Shown: positions 7,645 through 15,907, counted from the first letter of the stretch. The stretch is DNA of 64,000 nucleotides from Desulfosudis oleivorans (GCA_020723325.1 DYJD01000011.1:77373-141372), one strand, 5' to 3'. Numbers and translations are program-made. The notes: generated by a model from the letters alone, not told the origin.

Positions 7645-8415
7645 TTGGGAACAAGATTATTTTCAGGAATGGTTTTACTTGGCCTCATTTTATTTTCAAC
7701 GCCGAGCATAGGGGCAAAAGAAGGTTTCAAAGAATTGCTGAAGAAGGCTAAACTGGGAGATGCAAAGGCACAATTCTCTTTGGGGGTCGTGTACACTATT
7801 GGAAGTGGTGCGCATCAGAATTATTCAGAGGCAATCAAATGGTGGAAAAAATCCGCTGAACAAGGGCATGCGGAAGCGCAAATTGCATTGGGGGAGATGT
7901 ATCAGCGCGGTATAGGTTTAAAGCAAAACTATAAAGAGGCATTACAATGGTACAATAAGGCCGCTGCACTTGGGAATGCATCGGCCCAGATAACTTTGGG
8001 CCGTATGTATCGTGACGGCAAAGGCGTAACTAAAAATTATAATGAAGCTGTCCAATGGTATACCAAGGCCGCTGAGCATGGCAATGCATCAGCGCAATAT
8101 GATTTAGGTCTTATGTACAATGAAGGCAAAGGCGTACCACGTGATTACAAAGAGGCTGCCGCATGGTTTACCAAGGCTGCCAACCAAGGACTTGTGGAAG
8201 CGCAAAACAGCCTGGGGTTGATGTATGATATGGGACAAGGGGTGCCGCAGAATGATGTTTGTGCATATAAATGGTGGAATCTGGCAGCCGCTCAGGGTCA
8301 TGAACTTGCCATTATCAATCGGGATTCAGCTTTGAACAATCTGACCCCAACCCAAATAGCCGAAGGGCAACGCTTAAGCATGGAATTCAAGCCTCTGGTG
8401 GAGACGGAAAAGTAG
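7645..8415 (+). CDS. Secreted Sel1-repeat (SLR) protein
   Basis: 256 residues with a signal peptide (LFSGMVLLGLILFSTPSIGA). Five Sel1 repeats of 36 residues follow, for example AQFSLGVVYTIGSG...AIKWWKKSAEQG and AQITLGRMYRDGKG...AVQWYTKAAEHG. These stack as alpha-solenoids and act as protein-interaction scaffolds. The start given is TTG, with AGGAGAGGG about 10 bases upstream; an in-frame ATG at 7669 would still leave a hydrophobic leader. No partner gene is evident from the neighbours. Confidence 0.85.
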   Translation: MGTRLFSGMVLLGLILFSTPSIGAKEGFKELLKKAKLGDAKAQFSLGVVYTIGSGAHQNYSEAIKWWKKSAEQGHAEAQIALGEMYQRGIGLKQNYKEALQWYNKAAALGNASAQITLGRMYRDGKGVTKNYNEAVQWYTKAAEHGNASAQYDLGLMYNEGKGVPRDYKEAAAWFTKAANQGLVEAQNSLGLMYDMGQGVPQNDVCAYKWWNLAAAQGHELAIINRDSALNNLTPTQIAEGQRLSMEFKPLVETEK

Positions 8416-8518
8416 TTGTCCGGGTGATCCTTCCCTTGTAAAATCCATTGCTTGTTTTTCCCGGCCATAACGACGACCAGATTTTCTGAATTTTTCTTTT
8501 CATGGAGAGAAGAAGCCC

Positions 8519-9253
8519 ATGATCTGCCCCCAATGCGGTTCAGAACAAGCGGATGGAAAACTTGAATGCGCGCGTTGCGGAATCATTTTTGCCAAATATC
8601 GCCCACGCAAATTGAAACCCATAGGCCAAGTCACCGTGGATGAAAGCGAGACCGAAACCGGCGTCTGGCCCATGATCCGGGAAATCCTGCTGAAAATTGA
8701 GTCTGAGGTGAATGTATTTTATTTTGCGGGCCGGGTGATGGTTTTTGCCTTGATAGCCGTGCTGGGTATCAAATATGTGCTGGCCGGCTGGGAGGGCAAC
8801 CATGCCGGTCGGGTCTTTTTGCATAATGTGAACCTGCCTTTTCATGAGGCCGGGCATCTTCTTTTTGGGCTTTTTGGAAGATTCATAACAGTCCTGGGCG
8901 GCAGCCTGGGACAATTATTGATTCCGCTGGTTTGCATGCTCACCTTGCTGATTAAGACCCGTGACCCCTTCGGTGCTTCGGTTGCGTTTTGGTGGCTGGG
9001 GCAAAATTTTTTGGATCTGGCGCCCTATATCGGCGATGCCCGGGCCCTGAAATTGACCTTGCTGGGCGGCATCACCGGCCAGGAAGCCGTGGATTATCAT
9101 GACTGGGAATTTTTACTGCGCACCCTGGGGTTATTAAAATGGGACCATACCCTGGCCTGGCTCAGCCACGGGTTCGGCAGTCTATGCATTCTGATCGCCT
9201 TGGCCTGGGGTGGCTATCTCCTGTACTGCCAATATGGCCGCATTGTGAGGTAG
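8519..9253 (+). CDS. Zinc-ribbon membrane protein with HEAGH motif (M50-like)
   Basis: 244 residues. The N-terminus is a zinc ribbon (CPQCGSEQ...CARCGIIF, Cys pairs at residues 3/6 and about 18/21). After a linker come hydrophobic segments and the sequence NLPFHEAGHLLFGLFG, a HExxH zinc-protease motif placed in a membrane helix as in site-2 proteases. A second metal ligand of the usual NxxPxxxxD type is not obvious; a tryptophan-rich GQNFLDLAPYIGDA segment follows. The last helix ends near the C-terminus. It is probably a membrane metalloprotease or a relative that kept the motif; the substrate is unknown. The next gene, aroA, is convergent. Confidence 0.65.
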   Translation: MICPQCGSEQADGKLECARCGIIFAKYRPRKLKPIGQVTVDESETETGVWPMIREILLKIESEVNVFYFAGRVMVFALIAVLGIKYVLAGWEGNHAGRVFLHNVNLPFHEAGHLLFGLFGRFITVLGGSLGQLLIPLVCMLTLLIKTRDPFGASVAFWWLGQNFLDLAPYIGDARALKLTLLGGITGQEAVDYHDWEFLLRTLGLLKWDHTLAWLSHGFGSLCILIALAWGGYLLYCQYGRIVR

Positions 9254-9301
9254 GGTTCGTGAAGCGCCCCTGTTTTTAAAAGATTGGGTCCCAAAATATT
9301 T

Positions 9302-10558
9302 TCAATATAATGTTTCAAAAACTTCCCAGAAATTGGGAAAGGATTTTTCCACGCACATCTCATCTAAAATGCGAATTCCCGGAGTCACCAACCCGGCCAG
9401 GGCAAAGCTCATGGCCATGCGGTGGTCCTTGTAAGTTTCGATTTCAGCACCATGGGGACGGCCGCCCAGGATGCGCAGGCCGCTTTCCGTGGCGCTTGCC
9501 GAAATGCCCATTTTTTGCAGTTCCTTGGCCACGGAGCCCAGGCGGTCGCTTTCCTTTTCCTTTAAATGGGCCACGTTTTTAATGATGGTGGTGCCTTTGG
9601 CAAAGGCGGCCGTAACGGCCAGGGTAGGGACCACATCCGGCATGTCGGCCATGTCCACTTCAACCGCGGTCAAGGCACCACCGGTCACGGTGATGCCGTC
9701 GGCCTCCTGATCCACCCGGCAGCCCATTAGTTCCAGAACTTTGGCAAAGCGCACATCCCCTTGCTGCGAGGAAAAATCAATGCCGCGCACCTTGATGCTT
9801 GCGCCGGTGATGGCGGCCGCGGCCCAGAAATATCCGGCCTGGGAGGCATCCGGTTCCACAATGTAATTGCCTGGGCGATAACATTGTCCGCCGTCCACAT
9901 GATAAAAGGTATCGCTTTTCTTTTGAGTGACAACACCCAGGCGGGACATGATGTCCAAAGTCATGTCAATGTAAGGCCTGGAAACCGGACCCTGGGTCAC
10001 GGTAATGTCCAGACCGTTTTGGGTATAGGGGGCGATGAGCAGCAGGGCTGAAAGATACTGACTGCTGACATGGCAACGAATGGATACCGGTCCGCCAGCC
10101 GGCCGTTTGCCGGTGATTTCCACCGGCGGGCAACCATTGGCCTGGATGGAGCGCGCCTTAACGCCCAGTTGTGTTAGGGCGTCCAGCAAATCCTGGATGG
10201 GACGTTGGCCCATACGTTCTGTTCCGGTCAAGGTGCAAACACCGTTGCCGAGCACTGCCACGGCGGTTAAAAGCCGCATGGAGGTTCCGGAATTGGCCAG
10301 ATAAATCGGGGCAGGGGAGCGGCCCAGGTACCCGGCCGTGCCCGGGACTGAGACAATCCCACCAGTATCCTGGATGGCAACGCCCAGGGCCTGCAAGGCC
10401 TTGAGGGTCAACAAGGTATCTTCACTCCGCAACAAATTGCCGATGGTGCAAGGTCCATCAGACAGGGCCGCAGCAATCAGCAAACGATGACTATAACTCT
10501 TTGATCCCGGCACCGTCACAGAGGTGTTCCGGATCGCGATAGTTCTAATTTCTTTCAT
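9302..10558 (-). CDS. aroA: 3-phosphoshikimate 1-carboxyvinyltransferase (EPSP synthase)
   Basis: About 418 residues from the ATG at 10558; a TTG three codons further upstream is an alternative. Family landmarks are the N-terminal PGSKSYSHRLLIAAAL, LANSGTSMRLLTAV, GTERMGQRPIQDLLDAL, the DMPDVVPTLAVTAAFA segment, LKEKESDRLGS and TYKDHRMAMSFAL. It transfers the enolpyruvyl group of PEP to shikimate 3-phosphate, the penultimate shikimate-pathway step. It is the last gene of the five-gene aromatic operon, 25 bases after aroE. The decamer CTTTAG(N)TCA occurs twice in this junction. Confidence 0.97.
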   Translation of the reverse strand: MKEIRTIAIRNTSVTVPGSKSYSHRLLIAAALSDGPCTIGNLLRSEDTLLTLKALQALGVAIQDTGGIVSVPGTAGYLGRSPAPIYLANSGTSMRLLTAVAVLGNGVCTLTGTERMGQRPIQDLLDALTQLGVKARSIQANGCPPVEITGKRPAGGPVSIRCHVSSQYLSALLLIAPYTQNGLDITVTQGPVSRPYIDMTLDIMSRLGVVTQKKSDTFYHVDGGQCYRPGNYIVEPDASQAGYFWAAAAITGASIKVRGIDFSSQQGDVRFAKVLELMGCRVDQEADGITVTGGALTAVEVDMADMPDVVPTLAVTAAFAKGTTIIKNVAHLKEKESDRLGSVAKELQKMGISASATESGLRILGGRPHGAEIETYKDHRMAMSFALAGLVTPGIRILDEMCVEKSFPNFWEVFETLY

Positions 10559-10583
10559 AATCCACAACTTTAGCTCACTTTAG

Positions 10584-11408
10584 TCACTTGTTTAATGCCC
10601 CCAGTACCACCTCCCGCATCAGCTCCGACGGCGCCTTAAGCCCGGTCCACATTTCGAACTGAGCCACGCCCTGATACACAAACATGGCCACGCCGTCAAC
10701 AACGCGGCAGCCTTTTTTTTCAGCCTGGGCCAGCAGCTTGGTTTTGAGTGGATTGTAAATGATATCCATTACTACTTTGTCCGGTTTCAGATCTTCGGCC
10801 TTTACCGGCATGGCTTCCGTATCCGGTGACATGCCCACTGGGGTTGAATTGATGAGAATATCATAATCCAGGGAGGGGAATTCAGATAAATGATAATATT
10901 TCACTCCCAATTCAGCCGCCAGGTTGCGGCCTTCATCTTCCAAAATATTGGCAATGGTCAAATGCCCGCCCTGGGCCAGAATACCATGGCCGATGGCCCG
11001 GCCGGCGCCGCCAGCCCCCAGCAGCACTACTTTTTTCCCCTGAATAGGCGTTTTTTGCAGCAAGGCGTTGATGGCGCCCAGACAGTCGGTATTATATCCG
11101 CCCAAACGGCCGTCGGCATTGACCACCGTGTTGACGGCCCCGATTTTCAGCGCCATCTCGTCAATATAATCCAGATGTTTCATGACGGTGATTTTATGGG
11201 GAATGGTGACGCTGAAGCCCTTGATTCCCAACGCGCGCATGCCCGTGAGGGTGGCCGCCAAGTCCTTGACCTGAAAAGCAAGATAAGCGCCGTTGTAGCC
11301 GGTTTCCTGAAAGGCGCGGTTGTGCATTACGGGGCTCAGGCTGTGGGAGACAGGATCGCCGATTACGCCGTAAAGAATGGTTTTGGAGTTGATTTGAATT
11401 GGGTTCAT
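10584..11408 (-). CDS. aroE: Shikimate dehydrogenase (NADP)
   Basis: 274 residues, standard for AroE. The substrate-binding start YGVIGDPVSHSLSPVMHN, the catalytic Lys/Asp context FSVTIPHK and YNTDCLGA, and the Rossmann glycine motif VVLLGAGGAGRAI are all present. DIIYNPLKTKLL follows late in the protein. It reduces 3-dehydroshikimate to shikimate. It sits between pheA and aroA in the operon, with a 37-base gap upstream that includes a short AT-rich heptamer run. Confidence 0.97.
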   Translation of the reverse strand: MNPIQINSKTILYGVIGDPVSHSLSPVMHNRAFQETGYNGAYLAFQVKDLAATLTGMRALGIKGFSVTIPHKITVMKHLDYIDEMALKIGAVNTVVNADGRLGGYNTDCLGAINALLQKTPIQGKKVVLLGAGGAGRAIGHGILAQGGHLTIANILEDEGRNLAAELGVKYYHLSEFPSLDYDILINSTPVGMSPDTEAMPVKAEDLKPDKVVMDIIYNPLKTKLLAQAEKKGCRVVDGVAMFVYQGVAQFEMWTGLKAPSELMREVVLGALNK

Positions 11409-11423
11409 GCTTTTTCTCTTTTA

Positions 11424-11444
11424 AATAATTAATAGTTAATATTT
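11424..11444. repeat. Short AT-rich heptamer run
   Basis: AATAATT, AATAGTT, AATATTT in 7-base register in the pheA-aroE junction. Three units only, so chance is possible, but the phase matches the other arrays. Confidence 0.3.
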
Positions 11445-11445
11445 A

Positions 11446-12561
11446 TCACTGGTCATCACCAGGCACCGCTTGGGGATAAGAACCAAGTATTTTCACAAAT
11501 CGGCAAAGTTTCTCCATGTGGTCAACCGTGGCGCGAACACTGGGTTCCTCCAAATGGCCTTCCAGGTCCACAAAAAAGAAATAGCTCCAGTTTTTATGTT
11601 TGGAGGGCCTGGATTCCAGCTTCATCATATTGATGCCGGCCTTGGCAATGGGCTCCAGGACCTTGTGCAAGGCGCCGGGCACATGGGGGGCTGAAAACAT
11701 GATGGAAGTTTTGTCCTTGCCGGTGGGCTTTGTGTTTTCCTTGCCGATGATCAGAAAGCGGGTGGTGTTTTTGGCAAAATCTTCGATCTTGGAAGCCACC
11801 ACCTTCAGGTTGTAAAGCCTGGCTGCTTCGGCGCCGGCAATGGCCGCTGCCGCCTTGGTTTCCGCGGCCTTTTTTGCTGCCGCGGAAGTGCTGCTGCATT
11901 CTTCTAGGGGAACATCCGGCAGATGCTTGCGCAGCCACCTACGGCATTGACCGAATGGCTGGGGATGGGAATAGACGATCTTGATGTCTTCCATGGCTCC
12001 GCTGACGGAAAGTAGTTCATGGGAAATGGTCAGGTAGTTTTCAGCGCAAATCTTGAGATCCGACTCGAAAAAAAGGTCCAGGGTATAGTTCACCGAACCT
12101 TCTATGGAGTTTTCCACCGGCACGACACCATACCGGCCCAGACCTTTTTCCACATCAAAAAATACGTCCTGGATGCTGGTCTGGGGCATAAAGGTGGCTG
12201 AACGGCCGAAATGGTTCATGGCCGCCATATGGGTAAAAGTCGCTTCCGGACCGAGATAGACGATGCGCAAGGGCATTTGCATTTCCCGGCCGGCGCAGAT
12301 GATATCCGTAAATATATTCACCAGGGCCTGTTTGTCCAAAGGCCCTTGATTGTTTTCACATAAGCGCCTGAGGATCATGGCCTCGCGATCCAGTCTGGGA
12401 ATTTCTTCCTTCTGTTCGCGTTTAAGCAGGCCGATCTTTTGGGCAACGGACATGCGCCGGTTGAGCAACGCCAGCAATTGGTCATCCAGGCTGTCGATGG
12501 TCTGACGCAATGATTCCAGACTTTCTTCCTGACCAAAGGGCTTTTCCATCGTGTTGTTCAT
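11446..12561 (-). CDS. pheA: Bifunctional chorismate mutase / prephenate dehydratase (P-protein)
   Basis: 371 residues in the usual three parts. An AroQ-type mutase helix bundle occupies about residues 10-95 (LRQTIDSLDDQLLALLNRR). The prephenate dehydratase follows from about residue 97 (RIVYLGPEATFTHMAA, VPVENSIEGSVNYTLDL, with the catalytic Thr in KNTTRFLIIG). A C-terminal ACT domain (VPGALHKVLEPIAKAGINM then LESRPS) binds phenylalanine for feedback control. It converts chorismate to phenylpyruvate. It starts 9 bases after the DHQ synthase II gene, so its expression follows the leader attenuator. Confidence 0.97.
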   Translation of the reverse strand: MNNTMEKPFGQEESLESLRQTIDSLDDQLLALLNRRMSVAQKIGLLKREQKEEIPRLDREAMILRRLCENNQGPLDKQALVNIFTDIICAGREMQMPLRIVYLGPEATFTHMAAMNHFGRSATFMPQTSIQDVFFDVEKGLGRYGVVPVENSIEGSVNYTLDLFFESDLKICAENYLTISHELLSVSGAMEDIKIVYSHPQPFGQCRRWLRKHLPDVPLEECSSTSAAAKKAAETKAAAAIAGAEAARLYNLKVVASKIEDFAKNTTRFLIIGKENTKPTGKDKTSIMFSAPHVPGALHKVLEPIAKAGINMMKLESRPSKHKNWSYFFFVDLEGHLEEPSVRATVDHMEKLCRFVKILGSYPQAVPGDDQ

Positions 12562-12570
12562 GGCTGGAAC

Positions 12571-13563
12571 CTATTTTTCCATTATGGTTTCCTCGATTTT
12601 ATGACCGAAATGTCGACCGCCGGCCTCAATCGCCACCAAAACCTTGTCACCTGCCTTCAGGCCCACCACGGATATGGGATCGCCTTCCGGAGTGGTCAGA
12701 CGAATGGTTTCCGCATTCTGCAGGATGGTGGTGACGGTTTCCTGGCCGACCTTGGCGGTGACCAGCATCATCGGACGTTTCTCAATCTTCAACCGGCCCA
12801 CGATACCGATGCTGGAACGCCCTTTAAAGTCGGTAATCAGAATCTGGTCCCCGGCCGCCAGCTCGGAGAGGTAACGGGTTTTGCCGCCGGGCACGCGGGT
12901 ATAGGCATGCACCGCCCCGGCATTGACCCGAAAAGGCCGCGGGGAAACATAGGGGTTTGAAATGCTTTCCGAATGCACCAGGAAAAGGGTTTTGCTGCTA
13001 TTGCCCACCAGCATGCCTTCCCCGATGTTCATGGCCGTGCAAGTGTCCACACATACCCGATCCCCCATTCCCACGGGGGTCACTGCCGTGATCTCGGCGA
13101 TTTCCAGGGCCGTCTGATCTTCATTGGCGCGCAATTTGGTGAGAGCGCTCTTTAAGGCCGAAGCATCTTGGGTATGAAACAGAATGTGATTCACACCTTT
13201 TTCCAATATTCCAAAGGCGATTTGGGCCTCCTCCAGATTTTTCACCTGGGCGATGACATCGGCTTTTTTGGCAATCAGGTTTTCCAGGGGAATAATGGTC
13301 CAGTCCGTGCATTCCAGGACTACTTTTTTGGACCGACTGAGGCTCACGATTTCAGCCTCATCCGCTCCGCTCTTGATGGTGAAAAAAATCACATCCTGGC
13401 CCGGTTTTAAATCGCCATCTTCGGCAATGGTTTCAATACGGCCGAGTTCTTTTACTTTTTCAGAAAACCCCTTGGGCACCATGATGCCGTCGGCTCCGCC
13501 TTCCAAGGCAGTGGTGACCAGTTCCTTGTCCCAAGGATCGACTTTTACCCAGATTTTGCGCAT
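12571..13563 (-). CDS. 3-dehydroquinate synthase II (archaeal-type AroB')
   Basis: 330 residues. The family start K-VDPWDKELVTTALEGGADG and the segments GMGDRVCVDTCTAMNIGEGMLVGNSS and RPFRVNAGAVHAYTRVPGGKTRYLSEL identify it. In methanogens this enzyme oxidatively deaminates and cyclises ADH (2-amino-3,7-dideoxy-hept-6-ulosonate) to 3-dehydroquinate, replacing the DAHP route and classical AroB. It lies directly after its partner ADH synthase. No classical aroB or aroF/G/H is in the window, though either could be elsewhere. Confidence 0.93.
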   Translation of the reverse strand: MRKIWVKVDPWDKELVTTALEGGADGIMVPKGFSEKVKELGRIETIAEDGDLKPGQDVIFFTIKSGADEAEIVSLSRSKKVVLECTDWTIIPLENLIAKKADVIAQVKNLEEAQIAFGILEKGVNHILFHTQDASALKSALTKLRANEDQTALEIAEITAVTPVGMGDRVCVDTCTAMNIGEGMLVGNSSKTLFLVHSESISNPYVSPRPFRVNAGAVHAYTRVPGGKTRYLSELAAGDQILITDFKGRSSIGIVGRLKIEKRPMMLVTAKVGQETVTTILQNAETIRLTTPEGDPISVVGLKAGDKVLVAIEAGGRHFGHKIEETIMEK

Positions 13564-13627
13564 CTGTTTCTCCTCCGTTTAAACCAATCCAACCTATAAA
13601 ACCAATTCAACAAATCAGACTGTAATA

Positions 13628-14428
13628 TTATTCCTTCAACATCTCCAAGGCGTCCGCAACATTCGCGCCTTCATGGACAATGGCCGACATGGCCTGCACC
13701 ATGCGGGTGGGATTGCGGTGCTGAAAAACGTTCCTGCCGATGGAGATACCGGCGCCGCCTGCGTCAATCGAACCTTTGACCATTTCCAGGATATCCCGGT
13801 CCGAGTCCATTTTTGCCCCCCCGGCAATGACCACCGGAATACCGCAGCCGGCAACCACTTCCTGAAAGCTTTCCGGACTGCCGGTATAGGAAACCTTGAC
13901 AATGTCCGCGCCCATCTCATCCCCCACACGGGCAGCATGCTTGATCACATCCACATGATACTCATCCTTGATTTTTTCGCCCCGGGGATACACCATGGCC
14001 AACAGGGGCATGCCCCAGGTGCGGGCTTCATAGCTCACCCGGCCGAAGTCCCGAAGCATTTCCCTTTCCTGGCTGTCACCCAGGTTGACATGGATGGAGA
14101 CGCCGTCCGCGCCTAGTTTGATGGCTTCCTCCACGGAACAGACCAGGGTTTTGGTATGGGGATAGGGCGAAAGGTTAGTGGAGGCGGATAAATGAATGAT
14201 CAAGCCGATGTCCCGGCCGCTCTTGCGGTGGCCGCCGCCCACAAGCCCTTTATGCTCCACAATGGCGTTGGCCCCGCCCTCGGCAACTTTTTGCACGGCC
14301 GCCTTGATGTCGATGACGCCGGGGATAGGCCCAACTGAAATGCCGTGGTCCATGGGTACGATCACGGTCCTGCGGGTGTTGCGGTTGATGATACGTTCCA
14401 TTCTGATTTGTTTGCCGATGATGGTCAT
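13628..14428 (-). CDS. 2-amino-3,7-dideoxy-D-threo-hept-6-ulosonate (ADH) synthase, archaeal-type AroA'
   Basis: 266 residues with a class I aldolase-like barrel: [52 protein letters not shown] with the Schiff-base Lys, and [12 protein letters not shown]. In the archaeal pathway it condenses L-aspartate semialdehyde with 6-deoxy-5-ketofructose 1-phosphate. It is the first gene of the aromatic operon and has a strong ribosome site (CAGGAGGAATC) directly before the ATG. The long leader upstream encodes an aromatic peptide and attenuator hairpins. FBP-aldolase relatives share the fold, but linkage to DHQ synthase II settles the assignment. Confidence 0.93.
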   Translation of the reverse strand: MTIIGKQIRMERIINRNTRRTVIVPMDHGISVGPIPGVIDIKAAVQKVAEGGANAIVEHKGLVGGGHRKSGRDIGLIIHLSASTNLSPYPHTKTLVCSVEEAIKLGADGVSIHVNLGDSQEREMLRDFGRVSYEARTWGMPLLAMVYPRGEKIKDEYHVDVIKHAARVGDEMGADIVKVSYTGSPESFQEVVAGCGIPVVIAGGAKMDSDRDILEMVKGSIDAGGAGISIGRNVFQHRNPTRMVQAMSAIVHEGANVADALEMLKE

Positions 14429-14479
14429 GATTCCTCCTGCATTCTTGCCTGAATTGGATCAATCCTAGGTTTTTATTCT

Positions 14480-14525
14480 GAAAGAAATGAAAAGGCCGCG
14501 TGTTGTCTCTTAACCCCGCGGCCTT
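14480..14525 (-). terminator. Attenuator terminator (segments 3 and 4)
   Basis: On the minus strand AAGGCCGCG (14525-14517) pairs with CGCGGCCTT (14500-14492), a 9-bp GC-rich stem, followed by TTCATTTCTTTC. Its position between the leader peptide and the first structural gene makes it a regulated terminator. The U-tract is interrupted, so strength is moderate. Confidence 0.75.
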
Positions 14526-14613
14526 GAAAAATTTGAAAGCCGTGAGGTTTTGATCTGCTCACGGCTTTTTCGCTTATGTTGTATTGTTCGGTATCAGCGC
14601 ATCAGCCAGGCAG
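14517..14613 (-). promoter_or_regulatory. Attenuator alternative-pairing region
   Basis: Four segments can pair in exclusive ways (minus strand). Segment 0, CTGCCTGGCT (14613-14604), overlaps the end of the leader peptide and can pair with segment 1, AGCCGTGAGCAG (14566-14555). Segment 1 can instead form an 11-bp stem with segment 2: AAAGCCGTGAG (14568-14558) against CTCACGGCTTT (14546-14536). Segment 2 can instead pair, through CGGCTTT, with AAGGCCG of segment 3, which would disrupt the terminator. A ribosome stalled on aromatic codons leaves segment 0 free (0:1, 2:3, read-through). A ribosome at the stop codon covers segment 0 (1:2, 3:4, termination). The pairings are seen in the sequence; the switching logic is inference. 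Confidence 0.7.
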
Positions 14614-14676
14614 ACCGGTACTAAAATAATAGTACCAAAAGTAGAAATAAAAAAATCTGCCTGCAATTGCTTTCAT
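14602..14676 (-). CDS. Aromatic-rich leader peptide of the aromatic operon
   Basis: A 24-codon frame from ATG at 14676 to TGA at 14602: MKAIAGR, then FFYFYFWYYYF, then STGLPG. Eleven consecutive codons specify Phe, Tyr or Trp (5 F, 5 Y, 1 W... counted as F,F,Y,F,Y,F,W,Y,Y,Y,F). A ribosome site AGGAAGGA with a nearer AGGA lies upstream at 14683-14697. It lies between a promoter-like site and overlapping hairpins and precedes five aromatic-pathway genes. All of this is the architecture of an attenuation leader such as trpL or pheL. The peptide itself is probably degraded; its translation is the signal. Confidence 0.88.
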   Translation of the reverse strand: MKAIAGRFFYFYFWYYYFSTGLPG

Positions 14677-14711
14677 TACGATTCCTGATTCCTTCCTGAT
14701 TTTTTTTGCAA

Positions 14712-14737
14712 ATAGTATAATGGTGGATGCTTGTCAA
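14712..14737 (-). promoter_or_regulatory. Probable promoter of the aromatic operon
   Basis: On the minus strand a perfect TTGACA (14737-14732) is followed by an AT-rich segment ATTATACTAT that supplies a -10 (TATACT or TACTAT) at a short 12-14-base spacing. Transcription would start a few tens of bases before the leader peptide. The short spacing is the weak point. Confidence 0.5.
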
Positions 14738-14863
14738 GGAGTTTTTCCAGATTTCATGGAAAGAGGGAGGCTCTCAGATATTATCAGAAGATTTCAATGA
14801 CGGGCAAAGCTACCATGGCATTCAAGTGCGGAATCCTTTTCTGAACAACCCCACCAGACCGGG

Positions 14864-15901
14864 TTAGGGACCTGTAACTGCTTTTGGATTCAAGTCCCGC
14901 TCCAGTTTCTGAAGGTTGACCACTTCTCCCACGGCAATCAAGGTATCGCCGCTACGGATGATGGCTTCAAATGAGGGGTTAAAAACCATGGAACCACTCT
15001 GCGCCTCTTTAATCGCAATGACGATCAGGTTGTATTTCTGGCGAATGCCGGAGTCCTTGAGGGTCAGATTCACCATGGCGGATGAATTGCTGACCGGTAT
15101 TTCCTCCATTTGAATGTGGCTGCGCCTGTGGGTAAAGGCAAGATCCATGAAACTCGTCACCGTGGGACGCAGAATGCGCTGGGCCATGGTGGCGGCCCCC
15201 ATCTCATAAGGCGACTCCACGTAATTGGCGCCGGCGGCCTTGAGTTTGGCCTTGGCCGAGTCCCGGCCGGCCCGGGCGATGATATTCAGCTCAGGATTCA
15301 GTTGATGGGCGGTGAGCACCAGAAATACATTATCCGTATCCGTGCCCAAGGCCGCCACCAGACCTTTGGCCCGCTCAATGCCGGCCCTGCGCAGGACCGC
15401 TTCATCCGTGGCGTCGGCGGAGATATAGACAATACCGTCGGCCTCCATCATGGGGATGTGTTCCGGATTACTGTCGATGACCACCAGATTGGGAAACTTG
15501 GAACGGATGCTTTCACATAAAACCCGGCCGATGCGGCCGTAGCCGCAGATGATGTAATGGTTCTTGGAACGGTCGATCTTTTTATCCAATCTTCTCCTCC
15601 CCAAAATAATGCGGATGCGGCCTTCCACCATGAACTGGATGACGGCGCCGGCTACGTAGGCGCTCAGGCCCACTCCCAATAACACCAGAACAATCGTAAA
15701 AATCCGGCCGGTGAGATCCAGGGGATGCACTTCGCTGAAGCCCACCGAGGCGATGGTGATGACGGTCATATACAGGGCGTCCATAAAGCCCCAACCCTCC
15801 AGGACCATATAACCTACCGTGCCGAGGACAATGATGCACAGAATCAGCAGGGATGAAACCTGAAGATGGCGGGTGGTTTTTATTTCTGGAATAATGTTCA
15901 T
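14864..15901 (-). CDS. Potassium channel protein with TrkA-N/TrkA-C (RCK) domains
   Basis: 345 residues. Two membrane helices flank a pore loop, TVITIASVGFSEVHPL, with the selectivity filter at about residues 52-56. The RCK N-domain begins with HYIICGYGRIGRVL (glycine motif at 120-125) and ends in the acidic VVIDSNPEH. A TrkA-C domain fills the C-terminus (from about 250). Such channels form tetramers in the inner membrane, with cytosolic RCK rings gated by nucleotide or Ca2+. The filter has Ser-Glu where TVGYGD-type channels have Gly-Asp. It is divergent in function from the aromatic operon and ends 7 bases short of the cyclase gene's stop. Confidence 0.9.
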   Translation of the reverse strand: MNIIPEIKTTRHLQVSSLLILCIIVLGTVGYMVLEGWGFMDALYMTVITIASVGFSEVHPLDLTGRIFTIVLVLLGVGLSAYVAGAVIQFMVEGRIRIILGRRRLDKKIDRSKNHYIICGYGRIGRVLCESIRSKFPNLVVIDSNPEHIPMMEADGIVYISADATDEAVLRRAGIERAKGLVAALGTDTDNVFLVLTAHQLNPELNIIARAGRDSAKAKLKAAGANYVESPYEMGAATMAQRILRPTVTSFMDLAFTHRRSHIQMEEIPVSNSSAMVNLTLKDSGIRQKYNLIVIAIKEAQSGSMVFNPSFEAIIRSGDTLIAVGEVVNLQKLERDLNPKAVTGP

Positions 15902-15907
15902 GGGGAT

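Larger units (their letters stand above)
14429..14863 (-). other. Leader region of the aromatic operon
   Basis: 435 bases between the channel gene and ADH synthase. From promoter to first gene (reading leftward) it holds a TTGACA site, a ribosome site, a 24-codon leader peptide, two nested hairpin systems and the operon's ribosome site. The part from 14740 to 14863 shows no feature I can name. Confidence 0.7.

Noticed and set aside
7478-7711. 77-codon plus-strand frame before the Sel1 gene
   Set aside because: Overlaps the start of the Sel1 gene, ends in its signal-peptide region, and shows no known family. A decayed gene cannot be excluded.
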